NCBI GenBank assembly: GCA_029975915.1
Contig: JARKOC010000469.1
Coordinates: 124,001-188,000, forward strand
Direction of reading: 5' to 3'
Source of the DNA: Bryobacteraceae bacterium
GTDB lineage: Bacteria; Acidobacteriota; Terriglobia; Bryobacterales; Bryobacteraceae
DNA length: 64,000 nt
This document shows positions 8,247 to 17,162 of this stretch, piece by piece. Numbering within the stretch: position 1 is the stretch's first letter; every line of letters starts with the position of its first letter. Below the pieces are notes generated by a model. The model was not told the origin of the DNA and did no database searches. It saw only the letters and a list, made by a program, of their open reading frames with translations. The translations under genes and the position numbers were made by a program.

Positions 8247-10475
8247 ATGGGGACGGAGGAGACCACCCTGGTTCGCAGCGTCCGCACCGCCGTCTTTCTG
8301 CTCGGCGCACTCACGGCCGTTCCCACGCTGGCCCAACAAGAGGAGGCAGTTGCCGCGCCTCGATCCAGGCCCCGCATCGGCCTGACCCTGGCTGGGGGAA
8401 GCGCTCACGGGCTGGTCCACATCGGCGTCTTGAAATGGCTCCACGAACACCGGATTCCGATCGATGCAGTCGCCGGTACCTCGATGGGAGGGTTGATCGG
8501 GGGAATGTATGCCACCGGCGGCACTCCCCAGCAGATCGAGGACTTCATCACCGCGATCGACTGGAGCCAGGCCCTACAGGTGGGTCCGCCTTTCGGGCAA
8601 CTCTCATTCCGCCGCAAGGAAGACCAGCGTGAGTATCCCAGCACGATCGAGCTGGGTTACAAGCGCGGCCGTGGGCTTTCATTTCCCTCGGCCCTCTCCT
8701 CGGGCCACGGTGTGGGACTGATCATCTCACGGTTTGCCGCACCCTATGGCGAAATGAGCTCCTTCTCGGAGTTGCCTACGCCGTTCCGCTGCGTTTCGGT
8801 TGATCTGGTCAAGGCCCGGACGCACGTTTTCGATAAGGGTTCACTGCCGGAAGCGCTGCGTGCCACGATGTCAATCCCTGGAGTCTTCGCTCCGGTGGAG
8901 AAGGACGGGATGTTGCTGGTCGACGGCGGGTTGCTGAACAACCTGCCGGTTGATGTGGTCCGCCAGATGGGCGCCGAGGTCATCATTGCCGTCGCCCTGG
9001 ACCCGCCGGCGCCGGATGTCAGTCAAATGAAGTCGATCTTCGGTGTCGCCAGAAGGACCCTGTCGGTGATGATTGCCGATAATGAACGGCGCAACCTTGG
9101 GCTTGCAGACCTGGTGATCATGCCCGACCTGAAGGGTCTGGCCTCAGGAGACTATCCCAAATTCGACGAGTTCATCCGGCGCGGTTACGATGCCGCCGAG
9201 GCGAAGCGGATCCTGCTGGAGAAACTCGCCGTGACGCGCGACGAATACCAGGATTACCTGGAGAGGCGATATGCGCTCAGAAGGAGCGAGGAGATCAGGC
9301 CGCGCGAGGTGATCGTTGAAGGCGAACTGGCTCCATTACGCCGGCAGGCGCTGGTCGAGGCAGTGGCGGCGGACCCCGAGGCGCCGGTCGACCGGGCCAG
9401 GCTCGAATATGAGCTTACCAAGATCACCGGAGCGGGCCGGTTCGACTCAGCGACCTACACTCTGTTCAAGCAGGGTGGACGCGAGGGGCTGCACTTGAAG
9501 TTTCACGAGAAGGACCATGGCCCCCCATTCGTCAAGCCGTCTTTTTTGTTGATGGCCTCACCTGATGAAGGGCTGAAGTTCGGCGCGGGCGCAAGAGTGA
9601 CATTCCTGGACATTGGCGGGCCGGCGTCGGAATGGCGGACCGATCTTTCAATCGGTGTCTTCAACCGGCTGGGTACCGAGTACTACTACCGCCTCCGCGG
9701 CGGCAAATGGTTTGTCGCGCCGAGATTGGGTTATGAGGAGACCGAACAGCCCATCTACCGCGACGGTGAACGCGTTTCCGAGTTTACGAACCGGCGCATG
9801 GGGGGAGGCGTCGACCTTGGCTACGCATTCGGCCGCTTCCAGGAGTTCCGGGTTGGATGGACGCTGAGCCGCGATCGATTGCTTGTCGCCGCCGGACCGG
9901 AGCTGGGCAGGTCGGTGAAGGGCCGCGCCTCGACAATCCGCGTGAAGTGGAGCTATGAGGGCCAGGATGCGCCGAACGTGCCAACGCGCGGGGTTCGGGT
10001 GGACTTGCATGGCCAGTATGGGCTGGACTGGCCAGGAGTAACGGACAAGTTTGGACTTGCGGATGCGCTGGTCAGCTACGCGAAGCCGCTACCCAATCGA
10101 TTCACCCTCATTGGCCTGGGACGCGGCGGTTTCACGCGGGACCATCTGAACCTGTCCAACAGCTTCGAGCTTGGCGGCCCATTGAGGTTGAGTTCGCTGG
10201 CCCGCAGCCAGATGCTGGGGACGCGGTACTACTATGGCGGATCTTATTTGCTGAGAGGCATTTCAAATCCGTCATTGTCTATCTTTGGGCGGTTCTATGC
10301 ATTGCTGGCCTACGAAGCGGGCGCCGCCTGGGTTGCGACGGCCTCCCGCGCGCCTCGCCATAGCGCAACGGCCGGTCTGATGGGCGATACTCAATTCGGA
10401 GTCGTCCTATTTGGAGTGGCCTACGGAGACCGCGGAGAGGGTAAAGTGTTCTTCCGGTTGGGCCGGTTTTTTTGA
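8247..10475 (+). CDS. Patatin-like phospholipase fused to an outer-membrane beta-barrel (PlpD-type)
   Basis: A 742-residue exported protein: hydrophobic signal region (about 10-29), patatin domain (about 42-330), POTRA-like linker and a C-terminal BamA-type barrel (about 430-742, ending in phenylalanine). This is the architecture of type Vd secreted phospholipases. Patatin motifs are LAGGSAHGLVHIGVLKWL (oxyanion loop), GTSMGG with nucleophile Ser79, and VDGGLLNN with Asp226. The usual Arg/Lys of the oxyanion GGGxR/KG loop is His here, so activity may differ. The start is uncertain: a GGAGGAG lies just downstream of the ATG. It heads a plus-strand run extending to 18,544. Confidence 0.88.
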   Translation: MGTEETTLVRSVRTAVFLLGALTAVPTLAQQEEAVAAPRSRPRIGLTLAGGSAHGLVHIGVLKWLHEHRIPIDAVAGTSMGGLIGGMYATGGTPQQIEDFITAIDWSQALQVGPPFGQLSFRRKEDQREYPSTIELGYKRGRGLSFPSALSSGHGVGLIISRFAAPYGEMSSFSELPTPFRCVSVDLVKARTHVFDKGSLPEALRATMSIPGVFAPVEKDGMLLVDGGLLNNLPVDVVRQMGAEVIIAVALDPPAPDVSQMKSIFGVARRTLSVMIADNERRNLGLADLVIMPDLKGLASGDYPKFDEFIRRGYDAAEAKRILLEKLAVTRDEYQDYLERRYALRRSEEIRPREVIVEGELAPLRRQALVEAVAADPEAPVDRARLEYELTKITGAGRFDSATYTLFKQGGREGLHLKFHEKDHGPPFVKPSFLLMASPDEGLKFGAGARVTFLDIGGPASEWRTDLSIGVFNRLGTEYYYRLRGGKWFVAPRLGYEETEQPIYRDGERVSEFTNRRMGGGVDLGYAFGRFQEFRVGWTLSRDRLLVAAGPELGRSVKGRASTIRVKWSYEGQDAPNVPTRGVRVDLHGQYGLDWPGVTDKFGLADALVSYAKPLPNRFTLIGLGRGGFTRDHLNLSNSFELGGPLRLSSLARSQMLGTRYYYGGSYLLRGISNPSLSIFGRFYALLAYEAGAAWVATASRAPRHSATAGLMGDTQFGVVLFGVAYGDRGEGKVFFRLGRFF

Positions 10476-10477
10476 TC

Positions 10478-10483
10478 AGGAGG
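10478..10483 (+). promoter_or_regulatory. Shine-Dalgarno AGGAGG deciding the glgP start
   Basis: A perfect AGGAGG lies 9 nt before ATG 10493. It makes that ATG a better start than the in-frame TTG at 10472, which overlaps the stop of the preceding gene. Confidence 0.75.
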
Positions 10484-10492
10484 TTGTCCGAG

Positions 10493-12949
10493 ATGAGTCA
10501 ATCGAGCAGCCGGCGCGTTGAATGCCGGACGGGCATGGATGTCGATTCCCTGCGCCAGTCCTTCCTCGAAAACCTGTTCTACGTCCAGGGACGCTACGCC
10601 AGCGTGGCCGACCTCGATGACCTGTATCTCGCCGCCGCCTACACGGTCCGCGACCGGCTTCTGGAGCGATGGATCACGACGGCGCAGAATAGTTATTCAA
10701 ACCCGTCGATCAAGATGGTCTGTTACCTCTCGGCCGAATTTCTGCTCGGGCCTCATTTGGAGAACAACCTGACTAATCTCGGCATTCGCGAGGATTTTCA
10801 CCAGGCCATGCGGGAACTTGGCTACGACCTCAACGTGCTGATCGAACGCGAGGAGGAGCCGGGGCTGGGCAACGGCGGACTTGGACGGTTGGCGGCGTGT
10901 TACCTTGACTCGCTGGCGACCCTCGACGTGCCGGCGGTTGGCTACGGGATCAGGTACGAATTTGGGATTTTCGACCAGGCGATCCGCGACGGCTGGCAGG
11001 TGGAAAAGACCGACAAATGGCTGCGTGCCGGGAACCCATGGGAACTGGCCCGTCCAGGCCGGGCGGTGGAAGTCCAGTTAGGGGGCCACACGGAACACCG
11101 TCGCTCGGTGGACGGCGGATTGCGCGTCATCTGGCATCCCTCGACGGTGGTCAAGGGCGTACCATACGACACTCCGATTCTCGGCTACAAGACTAAAACG
11201 GCGAATCTTCTGCGGTTGTGGAAGTCGGAAGCCGTGGAAAGCCTGGACTTCGAGGCCTTCAATACCGGCGACTACATCGGAGCCGTTGAGGAGAAGATCC
11301 GGTCCGAGAATTTGTCCAAGATCCTGTATCCCAACGACGGCACGGATTCCGGCCGCCGTTTGCGGCTCGAACAGCAGTATTTCTTCACCAGTTGCTCTCT
11401 CAAGGACATTCTGCGCGCCGCCAGACGCAAGGCAGCGCCATTGGACCGGCTGTACGAATCCTACGCCGTCCAACTCAATGACACGCACCCGTCGATCGGC
11501 GTGGCGGAGTTGATGCGCCTGCTTGTGGACGAGGAGTGCATGGATTGGGACCGCGCCTGGGAGGTGACCCACAAGACGTTCGGCTACACCAATCACACGC
11601 TGCTTCCCGAAGCCCTTGAACGCTGGCCCGTGCCGCTGTTCGAGCGGGTATTGCCGCGCCACCTTGAGATCATCTATGAGATCAACCGCCGGTTCCTGGA
11701 CGAAGTCCGGCTCTATGACCCGGCCGACCCCGGCATCGCTTCACGAATGTCGATCATCGAGGAGAGCCAGCCGAAGCAGGTGCGCATGGCGCATCTGGCC
11801 ACGGTCGGATCCCACATGGTCAACGGGGTGGCGGAGTTGCATTCGGAGTTGTTGAAGTCCACCGTGCTGCGCGACTTCGCACAGATGTGGCCGGAGAGGT
11901 TCACCAATGTCACCAATGGCGTCACGCCGCGCCGCTGGCTTCTGATGTCGAATCCCGCCCTGTCGTCGCTCATCAACAGCCGGATCGGCGAGAACTGGGT
12001 GAAGGACCTCAGCCTGTTGAGAAGCCTCGAACCACTAGCCGATGACAAGGACTTCCGCGCCGCATGGCGGGTAGTCAGGGGGGTGTCGAAACTGGAACTT
12101 GCGACATTCGTCGAGCGCCGCCTCGGCGAGTACGTGGACACCAACTCGATGTTCGACATACTCACGAAGCGCATCCACGAGTACAAGCGGCAACACCTGA
12201 AGGTGCTTCACATCGTGGCTTCGTACCTGCGCGTGTTGGATGCGCCCGATGCGCCGGTCGCACCGCGGGTGTATTTCTTCGGCGGCAAGGCAGCTCCTGG
12301 CTATATGGCCGCGAAGCTGATCATCAAGCTCATTCACTCCGTAGCGGAGGTTGTCAACCAGGACCCGAAAGTGCGCGGGCGGCTCAAAGTGGTTTTCCTG
12401 CCCGACTTCAACGTCACTCTGGCGCAACATGTCTATCCGGCGGCCGACCTCAGCGAACAGATCTCGCTGGCCGGCTTGGAAGCTTCGGGGACAGGAAACA
12501 TGAAATTCGCCATGAACGGCGCTCTGACCGTAGGCACGCTGGACGGCGCGAACATCGAGATCCGCCAGGAGGCGGGCGAAGAGAATTTCTTCCTGTTCGG
12601 CCACACGGCGGATGAGGTCAGCCGGATGAGAGCCGAAGGCTATGCCCCTCACACGTGGATCGATTCACACCCGTTGCTTCGCCGCAGTCTCGATGCGATC
12701 TCCATGGGCGTGTTTTCGCGAGGGGACCGCTCACTTTTCAAACCGTTGATCGACGAGTTGGTCTGGCAGGATCGTTATATGGTGTTGGCCGACTTTGCCT
12801 CGTACATGGAGGTTCAGGACAGGATCGACCGGGAATGGGCCGATGTGGAGAGCTGGACCCGCAAGTCGATTCTGAACGTCGCCCGCATGGGCAAGTTCTC
12901 GTCGGACCGTTCGATTCAGGACTACCGCGAGAGGATCTGGCGACTGTAA
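10493..12949 (+). CDS. glgP: Glycogen/alpha-glucan phosphorylase
   Basis: Cytoplasmic PLP enzyme (GT35) that releases glucose-1-phosphate from glycogen or maltodextrin. The 818-residue protein is full length. Conserved blocks include YLSAEFLLGPHLENNL, EPGLGNGGLGRLAACY, LNDTHPS, TNHTLLPEALE, NGVTPRRWL, RIHEYKRQHL and the PLP-lysine segment EASGTGNMKFAMNG. The start is ATG 10493 with a strong Shine-Dalgarno. It begins 17 nt after the patatin-barrel gene and ends 25 nt before the metallophosphoesterase gene. No glgB, glgC or glgA is nearby, so its position among cell-envelope genes is unusual. Confidence 0.95.
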   Translation: MSQSSSRRVECRTGMDVDSLRQSFLENLFYVQGRYASVADLDDLYLAAAYTVRDRLLERWITTAQNSYSNPSIKMVCYLSAEFLLGPHLENNLTNLGIREDFHQAMRELGYDLNVLIEREEEPGLGNGGLGRLAACYLDSLATLDVPAVGYGIRYEFGIFDQAIRDGWQVEKTDKWLRAGNPWELARPGRAVEVQLGGHTEHRRSVDGGLRVIWHPSTVVKGVPYDTPILGYKTKTANLLRLWKSEAVESLDFEAFNTGDYIGAVEEKIRSENLSKILYPNDGTDSGRRLRLEQQYFFTSCSLKDILRAARRKAAPLDRLYESYAVQLNDTHPSIGVAELMRLLVDEECMDWDRAWEVTHKTFGYTNHTLLPEALERWPVPLFERVLPRHLEIIYEINRRFLDEVRLYDPADPGIASRMSIIEESQPKQVRMAHLATVGSHMVNGVAELHSELLKSTVLRDFAQMWPERFTNVTNGVTPRRWLLMSNPALSSLINSRIGENWVKDLSLLRSLEPLADDKDFRAAWRVVRGVSKLELATFVERRLGEYVDTNSMFDILTKRIHEYKRQHLKVLHIVASYLRVLDAPDAPVAPRVYFFGGKAAPGYMAAKLIIKLIHSVAEVVNQDPKVRGRLKVVFLPDFNVTLAQHVYPAADLSEQISLAGLEASGTGNMKFAMNGALTVGTLDGANIEIRQEAGEENFFLFGHTADEVSRMRAEGYAPHTWIDSHPLLRRSLDAISMGVFSRGDRSLFKPLIDELVWQDRYMVLADFASYMEVQDRIDREWADVESWTRKSILNVARMGKFSSDRSIQDYRERIWRL

Positions 12950-12974
12950 AATACCCTGCATCGGCCGCAAAATA

Positions 12975-14249
12975 GTGCCATCCTGGAATGCAATGCGACC
13001 GGCTTTCATCTGGGTACTGGTTCTGGCATACTCTGCCGCCCTTGCCGCCGCCCCCCCGCTGCATGTGTATGTGGGCGACGTAGGCCCCCGCCATGTGCTG
13101 ATCGCCTGGGGAACGGCCAGCGGAAAGGGAAACACCATCGGGCGCGAATCGGTTTCACACGGGCAGGCGCATCTGCGGGTCGGTCCCCGGACGGTTGAGA
13201 CCACAAAGGCTTGGGCCCGTGTAGAGGGCCTGGAGCCGGATCAGACCTACGAGTATGCACTAACAATAGGAGGCGTGCAGGCCGCCAAGGGCCGCGTGCG
13301 CACCTGGCCCGAGCGGGCCACATCGTGCTCATTTGCCGTCATGGGCGATTTCGGCGACGGAAGGGCCGGACAGAGGCGCATCGCAGAAGCGTTGACGCGC
13401 TTGGTGCGGGAGCGTGAGGCTACAGCCAATCCCATTCGATTCGTTCTCTCCACTGGCGACAACATCTATTCGGTGATTCCCGGTGTCTTTCTTGCAGGAA
13501 GCGGGGACCAAGACACCGACTGGGTTCCGCGATTCTTCGAGCCGTACAAGGAGATCCTGGCGACGATCCCGTTTTATCCCGTCCTGGGCAACCATGACGG
13601 CAACGAGAGCGAGAAACGCGGCGACCTGGGAGTCTACCTCGACAATTTTTTCTTTCCGGGCAATCGTCCAGCGCGCTGGTACCAGTTCAACTATGGCGGC
13701 CTGATCGATTTCTTTGCGCTCGATTCCACCACCAATTCTGAACGGGGCCCCAAGGCGCCGGTTTGGCTCGCCGGCGGCGAGCAACACAGATGGGCGGAAT
13801 CGGCCTTGCGGTCGTCGCATGCGCCGTGGAAACTGGTTTACGTCCACCACCCGATCTTCAACGCTGGCCCCGGCCACGAAAGAGAGAGGAATTTCGAACG
13901 GATGAGTCACTGGCTGAATCTTTTCGGCGAAACAGGCGTACAGGCGGTTTTCCATGGGCATGAGCACAACTTTCAGGTGAGCCGGGCCAACGCGCGCGGC
14001 CACGGGATCCGATTCTTCGTGACCGGCGCTGGTGGTGAACTCCGCGATAACGGTATCCGATCGAAGATGGAGGAGCATAATATCGAGGGCTGGGCTGCGC
14101 AGCGTCATTTCCTGGTTGTCGACGCCGGCCCTGACCGGCTTACGGTGACTGCTATGGGTGATCAGGTGATCGAGCCGGTCCGCGCCGATGGCAGCCGCTT
14201 TCCGCTCCCCGTCGTTGTCGACAGAGTGAAGTCAAACGCTAAACCGTAG
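12975..14249 (+). CDS. Exported calcineurin-like metallophosphoesterase (purple acid phosphatase-like)
   Basis: A 424-residue protein with an N-terminal signal peptide (hydrophobic core about 12-26). An FN3-like domain (about 27-110) is followed by a two-metal phosphoesterase domain with GDFGDG, STGDNIY, LGNHDGN, VHHPIFNAG and FHGHEHNF, which supply the metal ligands. The layout matches purple acid phosphatase-like enzymes that act outside the cytoplasm. The start is GTG 12975; ATG 12993 would give a shorter signal peptide. It is followed after 19 nt by a barrel gene, 5 nt later by the kinase-like gene, and then an overlapping nucleotide transporter, so it may reverse phosphorylation by that system. 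The substrate is unknown. Confidence 0.85.
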   Translation: MPSWNAMRPAFIWVLVLAYSAALAAAPPLHVYVGDVGPRHVLIAWGTASGKGNTIGRESVSHGQAHLRVGPRTVETTKAWARVEGLEPDQTYEYALTIGGVQAAKGRVRTWPERATSCSFAVMGDFGDGRAGQRRIAEALTRLVREREATANPIRFVLSTGDNIYSVIPGVFLAGSGDQDTDWVPRFFEPYKEILATIPFYPVLGNHDGNESEKRGDLGVYLDNFFFPGNRPARWYQFNYGGLIDFFALDSTTNSERGPKAPVWLAGGEQHRWAESALRSSHAPWKLVYVHHPIFNAGPGHERERNFERMSHWLNLFGETGVQAVFHGHEHNFQVSRANARGHGIRFFVTGAGGELRDNGIRSKMEEHNIEGWAAQRHFLVVDAGPDRLTVTAMGDQVIEPVRADGSRFPLPVVVDRVKSNAKP

Positions 14250-14268
14250 GTTTTGAGAGACTGACAAG

Positions 14269-15555
14269 TTGTACTTTGACGATCACTTCCGACTCGCTCT
14301 GGCCGCTCTGGCGCTCGCCGTCATTCCGCTTTGCGGCCAACAGCCACCCGAATCCGAACCCGCTTCCAGCCGGGCGGAGACGATCGAACGGGAACGGAAT
14401 GCCAAGGCCGCCACTCTGACTCCCGAAGCGCTCCCACGGCCTGAACAGTTTCTGAAGCGAATACAAGACGAGCGCATTCTGGAACGGATCACCGAGGGTT
14501 ACAAAGGCTGGAGGGCGATCGCCGGAGGAATGGCCACCGGCAGCGGATTCGCGCTCGGGACGGAATACAGCTACACGAACCTGGGCAAAGGGTACATGGA
14601 GTTCCACACCTCTGCGCAGGTCTCGACGCGACTCTGGCAGAAATACAGCGTCAGCCTGCTGTTTCCGGATTCGATGGGCCGCCGGCGGAACGCCGTGCTC
14701 AACTTCACCCACCGCAACTACAACAGTCTGGACTACTACGGTCCTGGCATGGATTCAGCGCGGGGAGGACGATCGAACTACCGCCTCGAGGACTCCAGTC
14801 TCCAGGCTGTCAACATCATGCGCCCGGACAAGCGGCTTCGGGCCGGATTCATGGCCGGTTACCTCTGGACGAATGTCGGTCCAGGCAAGCGCGCAGGAAT
14901 CATCAGCACGGACCGTGTTTACTCCGAGGCTGTCGCTCCGGGCATCCAGGCGCAATCGGATTTTCTGCGGTATGGCATCACGGCGCAGCTCGATCTCCGT
15001 GATAACCCGAACGGCCCCAAGTCGGGCGGCAACTATGTCCTCCAGTGGGTCCGGTACAAAGACCAGACTCGCGGCATCTACAGCTTCAACCGCTACGACG
15101 TCGATTTTCAGCAATATTTCGGGTTCTTCAATAATCTGCGCCGCATTGCCTTGCGCGCCCGCGGAACATTCACCGATCCAGTCGGCCACAGCGTCATCCC
15201 CTTTTACATGCGGCCGACAGTCGGGGGTTCAGACGACCTGCGTGGCTACCGCCAGTACCGTTTTAACGATCCTAATGCCCTGGTCCTCAACGCCGAGTAC
15301 CGCTGGGAGATCTTCTCTGGACTCGATGGCGCGCTATTCTATGACGCAGGCAAAGTGATGGACCGCGGCAGCCACCTGGCCCTCAGCCAGATGAAGGGCG
15401 CCGCAGGATTCGGATTACGGGCGAACGTGCGCAACCAGACCTTTATCCGGTTTGATGTCGGCTTCAGCCGGGAGGGCTTCATGATCTGGTTCAAGTTCAA
15501 CGACGCCTACAACTCGACGCGATTCGGAACAGGAGCATTCCAGCCTCTTTACTGA
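14269..15555 (+). CDS. BamA/TamA-like outer-membrane beta-barrel protein
   Basis: A 428-residue protein with a short signal sequence (about 7-24, ending near LCGQQ). A helical, charged linker is followed by a C-terminal barrel of the Omp85 'surface antigen' type: LRDNPNGPKSGG, GGSDDLRGYRQYRF, LNAEYRWEI and LFYDAGKVM are typical late-barrel motifs. No POTRA repeats are evident, which sets it apart from BamA itself. The start is TTG 14269. It sits between an exported phosphatase and an exported kinase-like protein, with 19 and 5 nt gaps. It could move or anchor one of those products at the outer membrane; that is inference. Confidence 0.75.
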   Translation: MYFDDHFRLALAALALAVIPLCGQQPPESEPASSRAETIERERNAKAATLTPEALPRPEQFLKRIQDERILERITEGYKGWRAIAGGMATGSGFALGTEYSYTNLGKGYMEFHTSAQVSTRLWQKYSVSLLFPDSMGRRRNAVLNFTHRNYNSLDYYGPGMDSARGGRSNYRLEDSSLQAVNIMRPDKRLRAGFMAGYLWTNVGPGKRAGIISTDRVYSEAVAPGIQAQSDFLRYGITAQLDLRDNPNGPKSGGNYVLQWVRYKDQTRGIYSFNRYDVDFQQYFGFFNNLRRIALRARGTFTDPVGHSVIPFYMRPTVGGSDDLRGYRQYRFNDPNALVLNAEYRWEIFSGLDGALFYDAGKVMDRGSHLALSQMKGAAGFGLRANVRNQTFIRFDVGFSREGFMIWFKFNDAYNSTRFGTGAFQPLY

Positions 15556-15560
15556 TACTC

Positions 15561-17162
15561 ATGACAACGCGCCGCCAAATCCTTCTGTTCGCTTTGCTGG
15601 CCGTGGTTCCGGCGGCGGCGCAGAAGTTCTACCCCGACGACCCACTTCTCAGGGAGCCGGCGCCCCGCCGTGTCGGGCCGATGCCGATACGCGAACTGAG
15701 CGACGTCTACGACTTGTTTGTCCACTCCCTCGCCACACCTGGCGAACTCCAGCCTGCCAGTGGATCAAAGATCAGGGCCAGAGGCGTCAATACCTTGGGA
15801 GACCCGATGGACGGCGCCTGGTGGGAACGCCGCCACTACTGGATGCCGCTGACAGCCGGGCAACTCGCCCGAGGACCGGACGGAACACGCCCGCCATCGA
15901 TGGCAGGCAAGTGGACGATTACGGGTCCCAAAAGCAGCGGCGTTACACCGGGGTTCAGGATCAAGGACCCCTCGGGGACGACATACTTCGTCAAACTTGA
16001 TCCCGCCGAGTACCCCGAACTCTCCTCGTCGGCGGACCAGATCTCGGGCAAGATCTTCCACGCCCTCGGCTATCATGTGCCGGACAACTACGTCATCGAA
16101 TTCCCTTCCTCCATCCTCGAATTGTCCCCGGACGCGAAGATCAAGGAAGCCAATGGCCAAAGACGGAAGATGACGCAGGACGACGTCAACGCCGTGCTCC
16201 GGCGCGCCGCCAGGAATTCCGCAGGGCTCTATAGGGGTACGGCGAGCCGTGCACTCCCCGGCAATCTGATCGGCGAGTACCGTTATCACGGAACCCGAAG
16301 CGACGACGTCAACGACGTCGTCCCGCACGAGCACCGCCGGGACCTTCGGGGCATGCGCCTCGCCGCGGCCTGGATCGACCACGACGACTCGCGCGCCATC
16401 AACACGATGGATGTCCTCATCGAGGAGAATGACCTACGCTACGTCCGGCATTACCAACTCGATTTCGGATCCACCCTGGGTTCGGCAAGCTACAAACCCA
16501 ACAGCCCAAGATCCGGCGGCGAATACCTGTTTGGCTGGCGTAACGCCTTCGTCCAGTTCGTGACTCTCGGGATGCTGGTGCCGGAATGGGCGCGCGCCCA
16601 TTATCCCGATATCCCTTCCATCGGTCGCTTCGAGAGCGAGCGTTTCAATCCCGCCCGATGGGTCCCCGAATACCCGAATCCGGCATTTCTGAACGCCTTG
16701 CCCGACGATGACTTCTGGATGGCCAAACAGATCATGGCGTTTACCGACGACGACCTGCGCGCAATCGTCGCATCGGCCCGCTTCAGCGACCCTGGCGCGC
16801 CGATCTACGTCACCGAGTGCCTCATCCGGCGCCGCGACAAGATCGGGCGCTATGCCTTCGAGCGCGTCTTGCCGCTGGACCGTTTCGCGGTTCACGACGG
16901 AAGGCTCATCTGGCAGGATCTGTCGGCGCAATATGGCTTCGGCGGCGCCGGCCCGGTCAGAATCGAATGGTTCGAGTTCAACAATTCGACCGGAGCAGTC
17001 ACGCCGCTACCCGCCGCCTCAACCGCGTCGATCCCTGCATCGAACGCACAATATCTGCTCGTCCAACTCACGCAACGCAATGCCCCTTCGCACTACATTT
17101 CCGTCTACTTGAGACGAAAGCCGGCTTCGTTTGAGATCGTAGGAATCGAGCACCAATGGTAA
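15561..17162 (+). CDS. Exported protein with protein-kinase-like catalytic motifs (uncharacterised)
   Basis: A 533-residue protein with a clear signal peptide (residues 1-20, cleavage near AAA-QKF). I do not recognise a named family, but the middle part carries motifs in the order of the protein-kinase/HipA/Fam20C fold. YFVKLDP offers a candidate ATP-binding lysine (Lys145), followed by a helix with SADQISGKIFHALGY. HDDSRAIN at 274-281 has the D-x4-N spacing of the HRDxKxxN catalytic loop (Asp276, Asn281). YQLDFGSTLGS gives a DFG metal-binding motif (301-303). The spacing of 25 residues from catalytic Asp to DFG is plausible. A beta-rich C-terminal region (about 440-533) follows. The gene is 5 nt after the barrel gene and overlaps the transporter gene by 7 nt. 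Kinase activity is inferred, not shown. Confidence 0.6.
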   Translation: MTTRRQILLFALLAVVPAAAQKFYPDDPLLREPAPRRVGPMPIRELSDVYDLFVHSLATPGELQPASGSKIRARGVNTLGDPMDGAWWERRHYWMPLTAGQLARGPDGTRPPSMAGKWTITGPKSSGVTPGFRIKDPSGTTYFVKLDPAEYPELSSSADQISGKIFHALGYHVPDNYVIEFPSSILELSPDAKIKEANGQRRKMTQDDVNAVLRRAARNSAGLYRGTASRALPGNLIGEYRYHGTRSDDVNDVVPHEHRRDLRGMRLAAAWIDHDDSRAINTMDVLIEENDLRYVRHYQLDFGSTLGSASYKPNSPRSGGEYLFGWRNAFVQFVTLGMLVPEWARAHYPDIPSIGRFESERFNPARWVPEYPNPAFLNALPDDDFWMAKQIMAFTDDDLRAIVASARFSDPGAPIYVTECLIRRRDKIGRYAFERVLPLDRFAVHDGRLIWQDLSAQYGFGGAGPVRIEWFEFNNSTGAVTPLPAASTASIPASNAQYLLVQLTQRNAPSHYISVYLRRKPASFEIVGIEHQW

